A stretch of 44,000 nt of DNA from contig NC_135559.1 of NCBI RefSeq assembly GCF_964340395.1, positions 17,167,050 to 17,211,049 of the forward strand, in the 5' to 3' direction. A model generated the notes under the pieces. It saw only the letters and a program-made list of their open reading frames with translations. It searched no databases and was not told the origin of the DNA. Below, piece by piece: positions 12,397-22,541 of this stretch (within the stretch, counting starts at the first letter, position 1; every line of letters starts with the position of its first letter). The position numbers and the translations under genes were made by a program. The stretch comes from Glandiceps talaboti. Taxonomy: Eukaryota > Hemichordata > Enteropneusta > Spengelidae.

Positions 12397-12616
12397 GTAA
12401 GTTATAATAAAGGAAGGATTATTTACTACCTTATTACTAGTTGTATTCATTATTTATATTAGAGTTTATTGGATATAAGTCTTTGTATATAAAATATCCT
12501 TGGTAAATATATGTATTTCACACTTATTCAATAGAAATATACATACTGATGTAAACCATTTTATTCAGCAATAGATTACTAGTTGTTTATTTAAATGTAA
12601 GTATACTGAATATTTA

Positions 12617-12758
12617 AGCAATAACCCCTGCCGAAGGTGGGTATACACGAGATTTTGGTACAATTCGCAATATATAGCACGAGCCGAATTGCGAGTGCTA
12701 TATTGAGCGTATTGTACCAAGTTCGAATGTATACCCGCCTTAGGCGGGGGTTATTGCT
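12617..12758. repeat. long imperfect palindrome
   Basis: The outer arms AGCAATAACCCCTGCC and GGCGGGGGTTATTGCT pair, as do GGGTATAC and GTATACCC further in. The centre (ATATATAGCACGAGCCG region) is also partly self-complementary, giving a cruciform-capable element. Confidence 0.85.
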
Positions 12759-13296
12759 ATTATATTATATCAAAATATGTGTCTATTTCTTTTTAATGTG
12801 ATTCTGTGGTTATTTATATGCCTGAAAAGGTGAATTCGCACGTACAGGAAAAGATCGTCGCTAATAGATTGTCGGGAACGAGCATATTTTGATGAGTGGA
12901 TATGTTCATGTCGCCCACACACACACAATGCATGAACACAAATCATACACTGAAGTTACACAAAAAACGGGGCAAGAGGTCAAAGAAAGTAAAAATTCTG
13001 TTTGGATATTTACATAAGAACAATACAATCTTGTACACTGCTAAAAATAGATGTCTTGGTGTTGAATCAGTTGAATCGGAGAAAGCTTGAGACAGTAAAT
13101 CATAGACGTGATGTTACACAGTCTACTTTAATTTAATGGTTTACAAATTGAACATTGACTGAACCTGAAAATGTAAAGTTTTGAAATAATCCTGATGCAC
13201 ATGATTGATGGTTAAAAGTTAAATTGGTGTTGCTTGATTTAACGAGAGCAGAACGCTGAGATGGCTCATTGTACTATTCATATGCTAGACTAGGGG

Positions 13297-13330
13297 CCCA
13301 TTTTACCACTCCCAGCCGTGGTAAAATGGG
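13297..13330. repeat. short hairpin CCCATTTTACCAC / GTGGTAAAATGGG
   Basis: Perfect 13-bp arms with an 8-base loop, followed by another ATTTTACCAC. Confidence 0.9.
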
Positions 13331-13613
13331 ATTTTACCACAGTTATTATCCAATCAGAATGGCACATAGTAGCATGATATAATATAATACTGATTAAATT
13401 TCAGTCGTGTGGTAGTAAATTGGACAAATATTTGAGTATCTAAATAGACAGTAAAGATATTCATTTCACATATGTCACACTTATTTACAGTGTAGTTGAT
13501 CATCAATGTCTTGAATTATATAAATAATATCTTTCTTTTTATCCTTCTTTCCTGTTAATTATAATATCCTGTCTATCCATCCTTGTCTGGAAATGAACAC
13601 AACTAATCTCCAG

Positions 13614-13616
13614 TGT
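13614..13616 (+). other. microexon candidate 11, triplet TGT
   Basis: Between AATCTCCAG and GTAAGTT at 13617. Confidence 0.48.
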
Positions 13617-14065
13617 GTAAGTTATAATAAAGGAAGGATTATTTACTACCTTATTACTAGTTATATGCATTATTTATATTAGAGTTTAATTGGATATAAA
13701 TCCTTGTATATAGAATATTCTTGGTAAATATAATCTATTTCACACTTATTCAAAATAAATATATATAGTGATGTAAACAATTTTATTTAGCTATAGATTA
13801 CTAGTTGTTTATGTATATGTATGTATACTGAATATTACAGATTAGGTTTCAGTCGTTTGGTAGTAAATTGGACAAGTATTTGAGTGTATCTAGATGAACA
13901 GTAAAGATATCCATTTCACATATGCCACACTAATTTACAGTGTAGTTGATCATCAATGTCTGGAATTATATAAATAATATCTTTATTTTTATCCTCCTTT
14001 CCTGTGAATGTTAATATTCCCTGTCTATCCATCCTTGTCTGGAAATGAATACAACTACTCAACAG

Positions 14066-14068
14066 ATT
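14066..14068 (+). other. microexon candidate 12, triplet ATT
   Basis: Between CTCAACAG and GTAAGTT at 14069. Confidence 0.5.
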
Positions 14069-14512
14069 GTAAGTTATAATAAAGGAAGGATTATTTACTA
14101 CTTTATTACTAGTTATATGCATTGTTTATATCAGAGTTCAATTGGATATGTCTTTCTATATGAAATATTCTTGGTAAATATCATGTATTTCACACTTATT
14201 CAAAATAAATATATATAGTGATGTAAATAAATTATTTAGCTATAGATTACTAGTTGTTTATGTATATGTATGTATACTGAATATTACAGGTTAGGTTTCA
14301 GTCGTTTGGTAGTAAATTGGACAAATATTTGAGTGTATCTAGATGAACAGTAAAGATATCCATTTCACATATGCCACACTAATTTACAGTGTAGTTGACA
14401 ATCAATGTCATGAATTATATAAATAATATCTTTCTTTTTATCCTCCTTTCCTGTGAATGTTAATACCCTGTCTATCCATCCTTGTCTGGAAATGAACACA
14501 AATACTCTACAG

Positions 14513-14515
14513 ATG
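14513..14515 (+). other. microexon candidate 13, triplet ATG
   Basis: Between CTCTACAG and GTAAGTT at 14516. ATG would add methionine if read in phase 0. Confidence 0.5.
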
Positions 14516-14957
14516 GTAAGTTATAATAAAGGAAGGATTATTTACTACCGTATTACTAGTTATATGCATTATTTATATTATAGTTTAATTGGATATAAAT
14601 CCTTGTATATAAAATATTCTTGGTAAATATCATGCATTTCACACTTACTCAAAAGAAATATATATACTGATCTAAATGATTTGATTTAGCTATAGATTAC
14701 TAGTTGTTTATGTAAATATACAGAATATTACAGATTAGATTTCATTCATGTGTGGTATGAAATTGGAAATTTTTTGAGTGTATCTAGAAAGATAGTAAAG
14801 ATATTCATTTCACATATGGCACACTAATTTACAGTGTAGTTGATCATCAATGTCATGGATTATATAAATAATATCTTTCTTTTTATCCTTCTTTCCTGTG
14901 AATTTTAACATCCTGTCTATCCATCCTTGTCTGGAAATGAACACAACAACTCTACAG

Positions 14958-14960
14958 CCT
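14958..14960 (+). other. microexon candidate 14, triplet CCT
   Basis: Between AACTCTACAG and GTAAGTT at 14961; sister of candidate 10. Confidence 0.5.
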
Positions 14961-15180
14961 GTAAGTTATAATAAAGGAAGGATTATTTACTACTTTATTA
15001 CTAGTTGTATTCATTATTTATATTACAGTTTATTGGATATAAGTCTTTGTATATAAAATATCCTTGGTAAATATATGTATTTCACACTTATTCAATAGAA
15101 ATATACATACTGATGTAAACCATTTTATTTAGCAATAGATTACTAGTTGTTTATTTAAATGTAAGTATACTAAATATTTA

Positions 15181-15312
15181 AGCAATAACCCCTGCCGAAG
15201 GCGGGTATACACAAGATTTTGGTACAATTCGCAACATATATTCGGCGAGTGCTATATTGAGCGAATTGTACCAAATTCGAGTGTTCACCCGCCTTTGGTA
15301 GGGGTTATTGCT
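15181..15312. repeat. imperfect palindrome of insert copy 2
   Basis: Outer arms AGCAATAACCCCT and GGGGTTATTGCT. It is about 10 bases shorter than copy 1 at the centre. Confidence 0.85.
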
Positions 15313-15952
15313 ATAATATTATATCAAAATATGTGTCTATTTCTTCTAAATGTGATTCTGTGGTTATTTATATACCTGAAAAGGTGAATTCGCACGTACA
15401 GGAAAAGATCGTCGCTAATAGATTGTCGGGAACGAGCATATTTTGATGAGTGGATATGTTCATGTCGCCCACACACACACACACTGCATGAACACAAACC
15501 ATACACTGAAGTTACACAAAAAACGGGGCAAGAGGTCAAAGAAAGTAACAATTTTGTTTGGATATTTACATAAGAACAATACAATCTTGTACACTGCTAA
15601 AAATAGATGTCTTGGCGTTGAATCAGTTGAATTGGAGAAAGCTTGAGACACTAAATCATAGACGTGATGTTACACAGTCTACTTTAATTTAATGGTTTAC
15701 AAATTGAACATTGACTGAACCTGAAAATGTAAAGTTTTGAAATAATCCTGACGCACATGACTGATGGTTAAAAGTTAAATTGGTGTTGCTTGATTTAACG
15801 AGAGCAGGACGCTGAGATGGCTCATTGTACTATTCATATGCTAGTCTAGGGGCCCATTTTACCACTGCCAGCCGTGGTAAAATGGGATTTTACCACAGTT
15901 ATTATCCAATCAGAATAGCACATAGTAGCATGATATAATATAATACAGATTA
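15181..15952. mobile_element. ~770-bp hairpin insert, copy 2
   Basis: Same content, order and insertion point as copy 1 (12617-13388), with scattered substitutions and small indels. The identical position inside a near-identical unit argues for segmental duplication of unit plus insert, not a second insertion. Confidence 0.75.
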
Positions 15953-16171
15953 AATTTCAGTCGTGTGGTAGTAAATTTGACAAATATTTTAGTGTATCTA
16001 AATAGACAGTAAAGATATTCATTTCACATATGTCACACTTATTTACAGTGTAGTTGATCATCAATGTCATGAATTATATAAATAATATCTTTCTTTTTAT
16101 CCTTCTTTCCTGTGAATGTTAATATCCTATCTGTCCATCCTTGTCTCGAAATGAATACAACTACTCATCAG

Positions 16172-16174
16172 ATG
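16172..16174 (+). other. microexon candidate 15, triplet ATG
   Basis: Between CTCATCAG and GTAAGTT at 16175. Confidence 0.5.
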
Positions 16175-16620
16175 GTAAGTTATAATAAAGGAAGCATTAT
16201 TTACTACCTTTTGTACTAGTTATATGCATTATTTATATTAGAGTTTAATTGGATATAAATCCTTGTATATAAAATATTCTTGATAAATATCATGTATTTC
16301 ACACTTATTCAAAAGAAATATATATACTGTTGTAAACAATTTTTTTTTAGCAATAGATTACTAGTTGTTTTTGTAAATGTAAATATGCAGAATAATACAA
16401 ATTATATTTCAGTCATGTGTGGTAGTAAAGTGGACAAATATTTTAGTGTATATAGATGGACAGTAAAGATTTTCATTTAACATATGTCACACTATTTTAC
16501 AGTGTAGTTGATCATGTCTTGACTATGTAAATAATATCTTTCTTTTTATCCTCCTTTCCCGTGAATTTTAATTCCCTGTCTATCCATCCTTGTCTGGAAA
16601 TGAATACAACTACTCAACAG

Positions 16621-16623
16621 ATT
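16621..16623 (+). other. microexon candidate 16, triplet ATT
   Basis: Between CTCAACAG (ends 16620) and GTAAGTT at 16624. Confidence 0.5.
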
Positions 16624-16874
16624 GTAAGTTATAACAAAGGAAGGATTATTTACTACCTTATTACCAGTTATATGCATTATTTATATTAGAGTTTATTTTG
16701 ATATAAGTCCTTGTATATAAAATATTCTTGGTAAATATCATGTATTTCACACTTATTTAAAAGAAATATATATAGTGATGTATTTTTTTTTATTTAGCTA
16801 TAGATTATTAGTTGTTTTTGTAAATGTATGTATACAGAATATTAAAGATTAGATTTCAGTCATATTAAGTGTAT

Positions 16875-16941
16875 ATCACCTGTGTTTTGCATATGACCTT
16901 TACGGCAACTTTGGTGGAGGAAATAATTTCAAACAATCAAA
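16875..16941 (+). repeat. left terminal inverted repeat
   Basis: Matches the inverse of 29040-29098 in blocks ATCACCTGTGTTT, GGCAACT, AGGAAATAA and AAACAATC, with small gaps. Confidence 0.75.
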
Positions 16942-16966
16942 CAAATCTCACTGTGTGAAAAACAAC

Positions 16967-17038
16967 ATGGCTGGCACCCATATAACAAAGAACTTCGACA
17001 TGTTGGCGTCTTCAGCTGTTTACAACACAGCTAAGTAA
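16967..17038 (+). CDS. short ORF or first-exon candidate ending in a strong donor
   Basis: ATG at 16967 opens a 23-codon frame (starts MAGTHITKNFDML) just inside the left inverted repeat. Its end overlaps AA^GTAAGTTAG (donor at 17035), a strong 5' splice site, so it may be the first exon of a gene of the inserted element or a truncated capsid-gene start. Joining it to the AG at 17312 does not keep the downstream frame open, so no splice partner is established. The product is unrecognised. Confidence 0.3.
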   Translation: MAGTHITKNFDMLASSAVYNTAK

Positions 17039-17267
17039 GTTAGCTTTGTAACCCTGAAATGTATTTTTGTTGTCAATTTTTGACATGTTAATCAATGTAA
17101 AAGTTATTGAAACCGATTTCGATGTATTCCTTGTGATTTTATCATCATATGTTGTGGTGTTATATGTCCTGAGTATTTTTCTTTGTCATTTGAGTTTTTC
17201 CCGTAATGTGTGGTGTTACGTGTGTATGGACGATGTTCATATAGTCACTACACTTTATTTTTAGACA

Positions 17268-17480
17268 TTGACTGACAACATCTCCAATTATTTACCAATT
17301 TTAACACTACAGGACCGGGGTGAAATAGGAGAAGCTGTCACTTATTCTTTTCCTGCTAATGTTCCAGTACTAATCAAGAAAATGAATATTACTAGTCTTC
17401 GAATTTGGATAACTAATCAAAATAAAGAACTAATAGATTTTAATGGTTATCCAATTTCATTTCAACTCGAGCTTACTTAA
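17268..17480 (+). pseudogene. C-terminal fragment of a Polinton capsid-like protein (penton-type, tentative)
   Basis: The open frame of about 70 codons has no ATG and a stop just upstream, so it is only a C-terminal end. From about residue 22 it reads EAVTYSFPANVPVLIKKMN, then a beta-rich SLRIWITNQNKELIDFNG and SFQLELT. An ending of the form (I/W)xITDQxGxLIDLxG...IxLxL is common in minor capsid proteins of Polintons and in their adenovirus/virophage-like relatives. It converges tail to tail, with slight overlap, on the polymerase. Family assignment is from pattern only. Confidence 0.45.
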
Positions 17481-17928
17481 ATTAACGTGACCATATGCTA
17501 ACATGTTACGACGATCTAGAACATAACGTTTATCATTGAAGCAACTTAAAGAAGTTTTATTGATTTTGTAACTACTGATCTGGTAATTTATCGATCGTAT
17601 AGTATTCATGGAATGTTTCATTTGTAAATTTTCAAAAAGTACTGTCTTATATTCTTCATGAATTATATTCTTTTTTATAACTAACTTTTTTTATACCTTT
17701 TGCTTTACGTGCGGAAGCAGACTCTGTTATGTAAGAGTACATTTTACTTCGAAGCCCAATACATTCAATAATTGGTACACCCGCACACTCGTCTTTGAAT
17801 TTACCAATTACCTTTTTGTTATAGTCAAAGAAATATGGACTTATTGATGAATAATCACTATTATCAAAAAGATCTTAATCTTTGTAGAAATCTTTATAAG
17901 AATCATTAGTTTGAATTCCATGCATTAA

Positions 17929-17940
17929 TGAACCTGTATC
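17929..17940 (-). other. polymerase motif C with catalytic Asp replaced (DTGS)
   Basis: After GPRAKLLFT the codons read DTGS. Family-B polymerases of this type have Asp at the Gly position, so this copy would be inactive even with its frame intact. Confidence 0.85.
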
Positions 17941-20689
17941 TGTGAATAATAATTTAGCTCGTGGTCCATATTTTTCTTTTATATAGTTGTAATGAAATTC
18001 ATACATAAAGTTTTAGGCAGCTCAAGAATACTCATTCCAACATATAAGGGTTGATTTAGGGTTAATCGTTCTTTTTGTTTTCCACTGCTACTAGACTTTC
18101 AGTTATAATTTTTTGCATGACAAACGTTGGTTTGGATACTAATTGCTTGATGTGTTTTTCTGTTATACATAATTTTATACTACGGTGTTTATGTAGATTC
18201 ATTATGGTACGTCCAAAAAACAGAGTAATTCATTAATTTGAAGAAATCTTTTTCGAATGCATTTCTTGCTTTCTTTCTTTTTTCTGTGTTAAATAAAATG
18301 TATTGCGACATCCATTTTGATTGATTAGACTTAATGGCTCTGTGAATTTTACTTATTTTTAAACCAAGTGATAAATGTTGTTTTAAGTTTTGAAAATGAA
18401 GTATATAATTCTTTTTAGGTCTCAGAGTTGTAGTTAATTTCTTTATATTTCCACATTTGATATTAAATAGGTCACATATCTTTTTATTATGCGGGGATAA
18501 CATGTCTTCAGTAATACATAGTCTCTCAGGTGCTAAAGGATAATCATTATGAAGATTATGCAACTCGTTAGGATATTCAAGATCAACTTCAAGAATTAAT
18601 CCATGTTTACTTTCGTTGGTGTATTTACTTACGTCAAGCGAATCTAAATCAATCCATTTAAATCCATGTGTTGGTAAAGATTGAGTCATTGCCCAACCAT
18701 AGAGATTATTAGCATCTAAATACATGATGTACTTTGTTTCCTGAGTTGAATGTATGGATTGTTTGCCTTTGCATGACCAGCGGATATATAAGAAATACCT
18801 CCACGAAGACCTTTTTCAATGGAGAGATGCATATCTATATCCGTTAATAATTCGAGTTTAATGGAAGTCATTTTTAAACACGCATCCCAGGATAATCCAG
18901 GAGCACTGAAATAATGACAGGGATTGAGATTATAGTATACATTACATGTTTTTCGGAAATTTTCAAATACATCAGTTAATAAAAGTACATCAGTTTTAAG
19001 GTACAGATCATGGTAATCACCCATCATTTGCATATTAAAATGCTTCCAAATATTTTGTGCATGCTCATAATCTTCATCGGTTATACCAGCGTCATTTAGA
19101 ATGGAATAGAATTTTTCCTTTAGTGGAAGATTAAAATCAACGAATTTTTCAATGGAATCCATATAGTCATAGGGGTATACACCTTTCCTTGTTAGTAATT
19201 TTAGACTATCGAGGAATTCTTGTTTTGTGTATTTGAAATCACTTGTGTTACCTACAAGTTTTTCTAATGAAGCATTTAAGAAATTTAAACCATCTATGAA
19301 GACTAAGTGATTACCAATCATTATAGCCCTGAACTTTTCCATTGAATGTGGGATAATATTAATTATTTGCCCCTCAAAGTTTTCAAAGGGTTTGAACAAT
19401 GAAATGTCCTTTTAAATTGTGGAATATAATGGGTATTTTTTTCGTTACTTGAAATTCAATATAACATTTTACATGTGCTGAACCACGGTATTTACCAGTA
19501 ATATGACAATGATCACGAACTCATATGTAATTTTCTTCGAATAATTTTTCACAAATATGACATTATGTTGCGTTTTTGAAACACATTTCATCGTTTTTAC
19601 TCATACACAAAGGTTTGTTAAAATGTTGTTCTTTTATATCTTTGCAATAGTCAACTTCTGATAACATCATTTCCATAAATATTTTAGATGCATGTGGTCC
19701 TCTGTAAATGACACTTTCTTTACTGAATGTGTCATCATAACAACAAACAAGTTTATAACCAAATCTACATCCTTGTTTTTGGTAATGATGTGTGAATATT
19801 GTGTTTTCATTTGGATGACAGGTATTCACTTTTCGAGTTATAGATTCAAAATCTGCATAAATAACAAATGGAGCATTTAATTGTTTTGGGTAATTTTTAA
19901 ATGACAACCATTTATTCTCCTCAGTTGGCATTCGTATAGCTTGTGTACCATTTATTTCAAAACAAATAGGAATGTGTTAATTTAAAATCTCTGCGGTTGT
20001 AATGTGTTGTAAACAATATTTACAAAAATGTTTTCTTCCTTTATAGTTTGTTATACCATGCATGAATCGATTAAAATCTTTGATGCAAACATAATGTTTT
20101 TTATCACCACGAGTTATTAGTAGTAAGTCAAGGTGATCTTCACAAGTTGGTTTACTAACATAAATTGAATATGCTTTTTTTATTTTTATAACCAAATACA
20201 GAAATAGATATATTATTTTGGTTTTCAATCTTTGGAATTTGTTTTATAGTAACTGGGAACGTTATTCCTTTATAATCTACATGATTAATATGTTGACTAT
20301 ATTTATTATTTATGAATTTTGACTGGAATATTCATCATCAATATTTTGTATATTAACGAGACCTTTCTTGTGATGTTGTAGTTCTTTTGGTAATTTGATA
20401 TATGAGTTACCTTGTAAAGGGTCATATCTTGCAATATTTACATAAAAATTAAGAAGTGATTTTATTTGCCAACCATCACTTGTTATTTCTTAGTTACCAC
20501 TTTTTACAAATTTTATCTTCAAGGTTAATATCGCTTTTATTCCACCTGTATTTTGTAAATTTTGTTCTAAGATTTTCTTTATTATTAATTTATTTTCAGT
20601 TAATTGTGTATGTGGTTCATTCGCAGTTATATCAATTTTATATGATTCACATATCCTTTATAAGCTCTCTCGAGTTCAAGATATTTGGG

Positions 20690-20959
20690 TTATATTATAA
20701 CACCACCTACACGTTGGTAACCTCTGTTAATAAGATTTTGATATGTATTATTACCTATTTTAACCATACGTTTGGTGATAGGATTCATGATATATCCTTC
20801 TGTTAATGGTTGAGGAAGATTATCAGGTACCGGCCAATCCAAAATATTATCTTCTCTTGGAGGTGTGATATTAGCAATATCATACTGTATAAGCTTATTG
20901 TATACACGCCTACCAACTTTTGTCATTCGATTCGTGAGTGGGTTCCGGATCTTATCCAT
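20690..20959 (-). other. polymerase N-terminal tandem NPxTxRMxKxGxxxYxxLI domain
   Basis: Two copies, NPLTNRMTKVGRRVYNKLI and NPITKRMVKIGNNTYQNLI, lie 46 residues apart and agree closely. The motif resembles the short 2-cysteine adaptor-type repeats of large DNA viruses (NPxTGRxIxxGGxxYxxL), although no cysteines are present here. The start ATG at 20957-20959 is preceded by TATATAA-like sequence. It is joined to the polymerase by a single in-frame stop. Confidence 0.65.
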
Positions 20960-21005
20960 ATTATATAAATAAGATTTATATTTTTATTAATATTTTTTAT
21001 ATTAA
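20960..21005 (-). promoter_or_regulatory. AT-rich TATA-like promoter of the polymerase gene
   Basis: TTATATAAT lies directly before the ATG on the minus strand, with further TATAAA/TATTAAT blocks behind it. Similar stretches precede the small plus-strand genes at 23176, 23601 and 23887. Confidence 0.4.
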
Positions 21006-21075
21006 TTATTTATTCAATAGGTTTTTTGTAATTTACAACTTTTCTTTTTATGTCTATACAACGAAAAATAACTAC

Positions 21076-21372
21076 TTAATTCTGAACCACATTCACAGAA
21101 ATATATTTTGGATTCTTTAACACAATGTGTACTTCTGTTAAGTTGATCTTTAAATGACACTCATATTTATATGCAAACCCGCATTTATCACATGTGAACT
21201 CAGTAAAAACATGCTCACATATTGGGCTAGTCTGTAAGGTACGCCGTGACGGGGTGCCCTCAAACATCGGCCAACCCCTAACACGTCTGTATCGAACTGC
21301 ACTCTTCCCAGCGTTTCCAACCAGAACTGGTTGCGGCCAATCACAGGCATGCACATGATTAGAGGCCGTCAA
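21076..21372 (-). pseudogene. C2H2-like zinc-finger fragment
   Basis: The C-terminal part reads FTCDKCGFAYKYECHLKIN then LTEVH: a CxxC pair followed by His at the usual distance, with the first of the two zinc-binding His replaced by Asn. The N-terminal part is Arg-rich (VRYRRVRGWPMF) and of different base composition, so it probably does not belong to the same gene. A better-preserved finger of the same style lies at 22542-22817. Confidence 0.45.
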
Positions 21373-21583
21373 ATGACAGAGACGTCACACTTTTATGTTA
21401 ATTTGTTTAATTTCACTGGCGACATAATCAGACATTGAGTCACCGATATTAGCATACATTCCGCCCACAACCATCTTGTATCTTATCATCTGTAAACAAT
21501 GTAATGTATAACAAAGTATACCGATTACGTTCTCAATTTGAGCTATTAAAGCATTTAGCAAAGTACGTCGAGTTACCAGCAAA

Positions 21584-21970
21584 ATGTCTGTCGTGAATGC
21601 CATTACGAAGTCTTCCCATGAATTTGGAATAGTGTTTAAAGAGAAACAGAGAGAATGTCTGGAGGTTTTTTGCACTGGACGAGACGTGTTTGCGATACTA
21701 CCGACTGGTTACGGCAAGTCGATCATATATTACACGTTGTACCTAGCACCCAAAGTCATCGATTTAATCAAGGCCAACCAGGTTCCATAATTCTTATTAA
21801 TTCGTCTCTCGTTTCACTGATGATGGACCAAGTAGAACGCTGTCAAAAGTTAGGCATAACAGCATCGCTTATCGGTTCGTCTTTGACCGACAGTAATGCT
21901 AAACAACAGGTCATTGATGGACGATTCACCCGAAGCTGCCGTCAACAAAGCTTTGCAAAGTCTGGCGAAA
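21584..21970 (+). pseudogene. RecQ-like DNA helicase N-terminal fragment (frameshifted)
   Basis: The first frame (21584-21790) has FGIVFKEKQRECLEVF, a DVFAILPTGYGKS Walker A box (about 21686-21724) and ends within the region before motif Ia. A second frame (about 21781-21950) continues with SLMMDQVERCQKLGITA, the Ia region of RecQ helicases. The order is right, so one frameshift near 21780 splits one gene. Motifs II-VI are missing, leaving an N-terminal stub of about 120 residues. Single-exon RecQ-like helicases are often found as dispersed copies in invertebrate genomes. Whether it is cargo of the Polinton or a later insertion cannot be told. Confidence 0.75.
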
Positions 21971-21990
21971 AGAACACCCCCTCGCGACTT

Positions 21991-22261
21991 TTAATCGTGC
22001 ACAAGCTTGTCTAATTTCATTCTATACGCATGGACGTGGTCGAAACACAACTTGCAAACCCCAGCACGTTCATGGTCTTCTTTTCGTAATGTGACACAAA
22101 ATAAATCACGTAAATAGGACGTGGAACGATCTTCTGTAGGAAACACGGATCGCCTTTTTTAGGGTGTACTTGTACACCACAGATGGCACACTCCGTACAC
22201 GTAACGTCGTAAGTTTGAATGTGGCGATTGTGGACTTCGTTGGCGTTTTACCGTCATCCAT
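21991..22261 (-). pseudogene. Cys-rich finger fragment (frameshifted)
   Basis: One minus-strand frame reads DVTCTECAICGVQVHPKKG near 22170-22220, with cysteines spaced as in a zinc-binding knuckle. Another frame just downstream reads ERAGVCKLCFDHVHAY and stops at 21991-21993. Together they look like one Cys-rich finger protein with a frameshift near 22055. It is antiparallel to the helicase fragment. The family is not recognised. Confidence 0.35.
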
Positions 22262-22541
22262 GACCCCATTACCTTTAATTTAAAAACTGAACAAGTACGT
22301 TATTTTAGAAGAGTTTCAAACTAGTTTTATTGGTCATTATTGGTAATGTATATTGGCCTACACATGTGTGTGTGTTTATTTACGTGGAGGCGGTTATGCA
22401 ATTCAAATCCCAGAGCGAATGTCGTTGACCGAGTGATTGACATATATTACCATGGCAACATTCACTCTTATCGCCTGACGTACAAGCTATTCTACATATT
22501 TGATTTCTAATCTACATGACCTCTGCATGACCTTCCAATCA

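Larger units (their letters stand above)
8100..12616 (+). repeat. tandem array block A, about 450-bp units (10 cores)
   Basis: Ten units, spaced 423-467 bp between cores, are similar along their whole length. Each runs: GTAAGTTATAATAAAGGAAG, an AT-rich middle with TTAGCTATAGATTACTAG and TTTCACATATGTCACAC, ACAGTGTAGTTGATCATC, then roughly 90-115 bases with no AG dinucleotide that contain CTTTCTTTTTATCC and CATCCTTGTCTGGAAAT, and finally ACTAC-TCxACAG, three variable bases and the next GTAAGTT. Units 1 and 3 lack the pyrimidine-rich piece. The pattern is that of repeated intron-microexon-intron modules on the plus strand; transcription cannot be shown from DNA alone. Confidence 0.92.
12617..13388. 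mobile_element. ~770-bp non-autonomous insert with terminal hairpin, copy 1
   Basis: Non-array DNA interrupts a unit about 220 bases after its GTAAGTT. It opens with a 142-bp imperfect palindrome, and the rest is bounded by a 15-bp inverted repeat (TATTATATTATATCA at about 12759-12773, inverse near 13374-13388). A second short palindrome lies at 13297-13330. No transposase is present. A 64-codon frame inside is shared with copy 2 but resembles nothing known. Confidence 0.65.
13389..15180 (+). repeat. tandem array block B (4 cores)
   Basis: Resumes in mid-unit after the insert and carries cores at 13614, 14066, 14513 and 14958, spaced 452, 447 and 445 bp. The last unit matches the last unit of block A closely, as expected if a four-unit segment together with its insert was duplicated. 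Confidence 0.92.
15955..16874 (+). repeat. tandem array block C (2 cores, truncated on the right)
   Basis: Two units with cores at 16172 and 16621. The third unit is cut at 16874 by the large inverted-repeat element, and its other half resumes at 29099. Confidence 0.9.
17457..20959 (-). pseudogene. protein-primed family-B DNA polymerase (Polinton/adintovirus type), broken
   Basis: The gene copied the element DNA from a protein primer. Reading leftward, 20690-20959 is the N-terminus with two NPxTxRMxKxG repeats; one in-frame TAA at 20690-20692 follows, then a conserved N-terminal region (SGW, IARYDPLQG near 20420), a finger with HYVCIKD and CKYC (19977-20228), the exonuclease motif YADFES (about 19860), the palm (18716-19399), motif A LDANNLYGWAM (about 18695-18725), motif B region near 18200-18250, motif C at 17929-17940 and KVIGKFKDEC...GLRSKMYS near 17740-17830. 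Frames change near 20450, 20330, 20228, 19976, 19563, 19430, 18716, 18210 and 18020. Motif C reads DTGS, so one catalytic Asp is lost. The stop is at 17457-17459. About 3.5 kb matches the usual Polinton length. Confidence 0.9.

Noticed and set aside
12896-13090. 64-codon frame in hairpin insert copy 1 (and 15443-15646 in copy 2)
   Set aside because: No ATG at the chosen start, no similarity to a known domain, and it spans a CA microsatellite that differs in length between the copies.
8100-16874. CRISPR array or bacterial repeat system
   Set aside because: The repeat unit is about 450 bp with only three variable bases, and the DNA is eukaryotic; no cas-like genes are present.
20456-20806. 116-codon plus-strand frame rich in Phe/Leu
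   Set aside because: Antisense of the AT-rich polymerase gene; the hydrophobicity comes from base composition.
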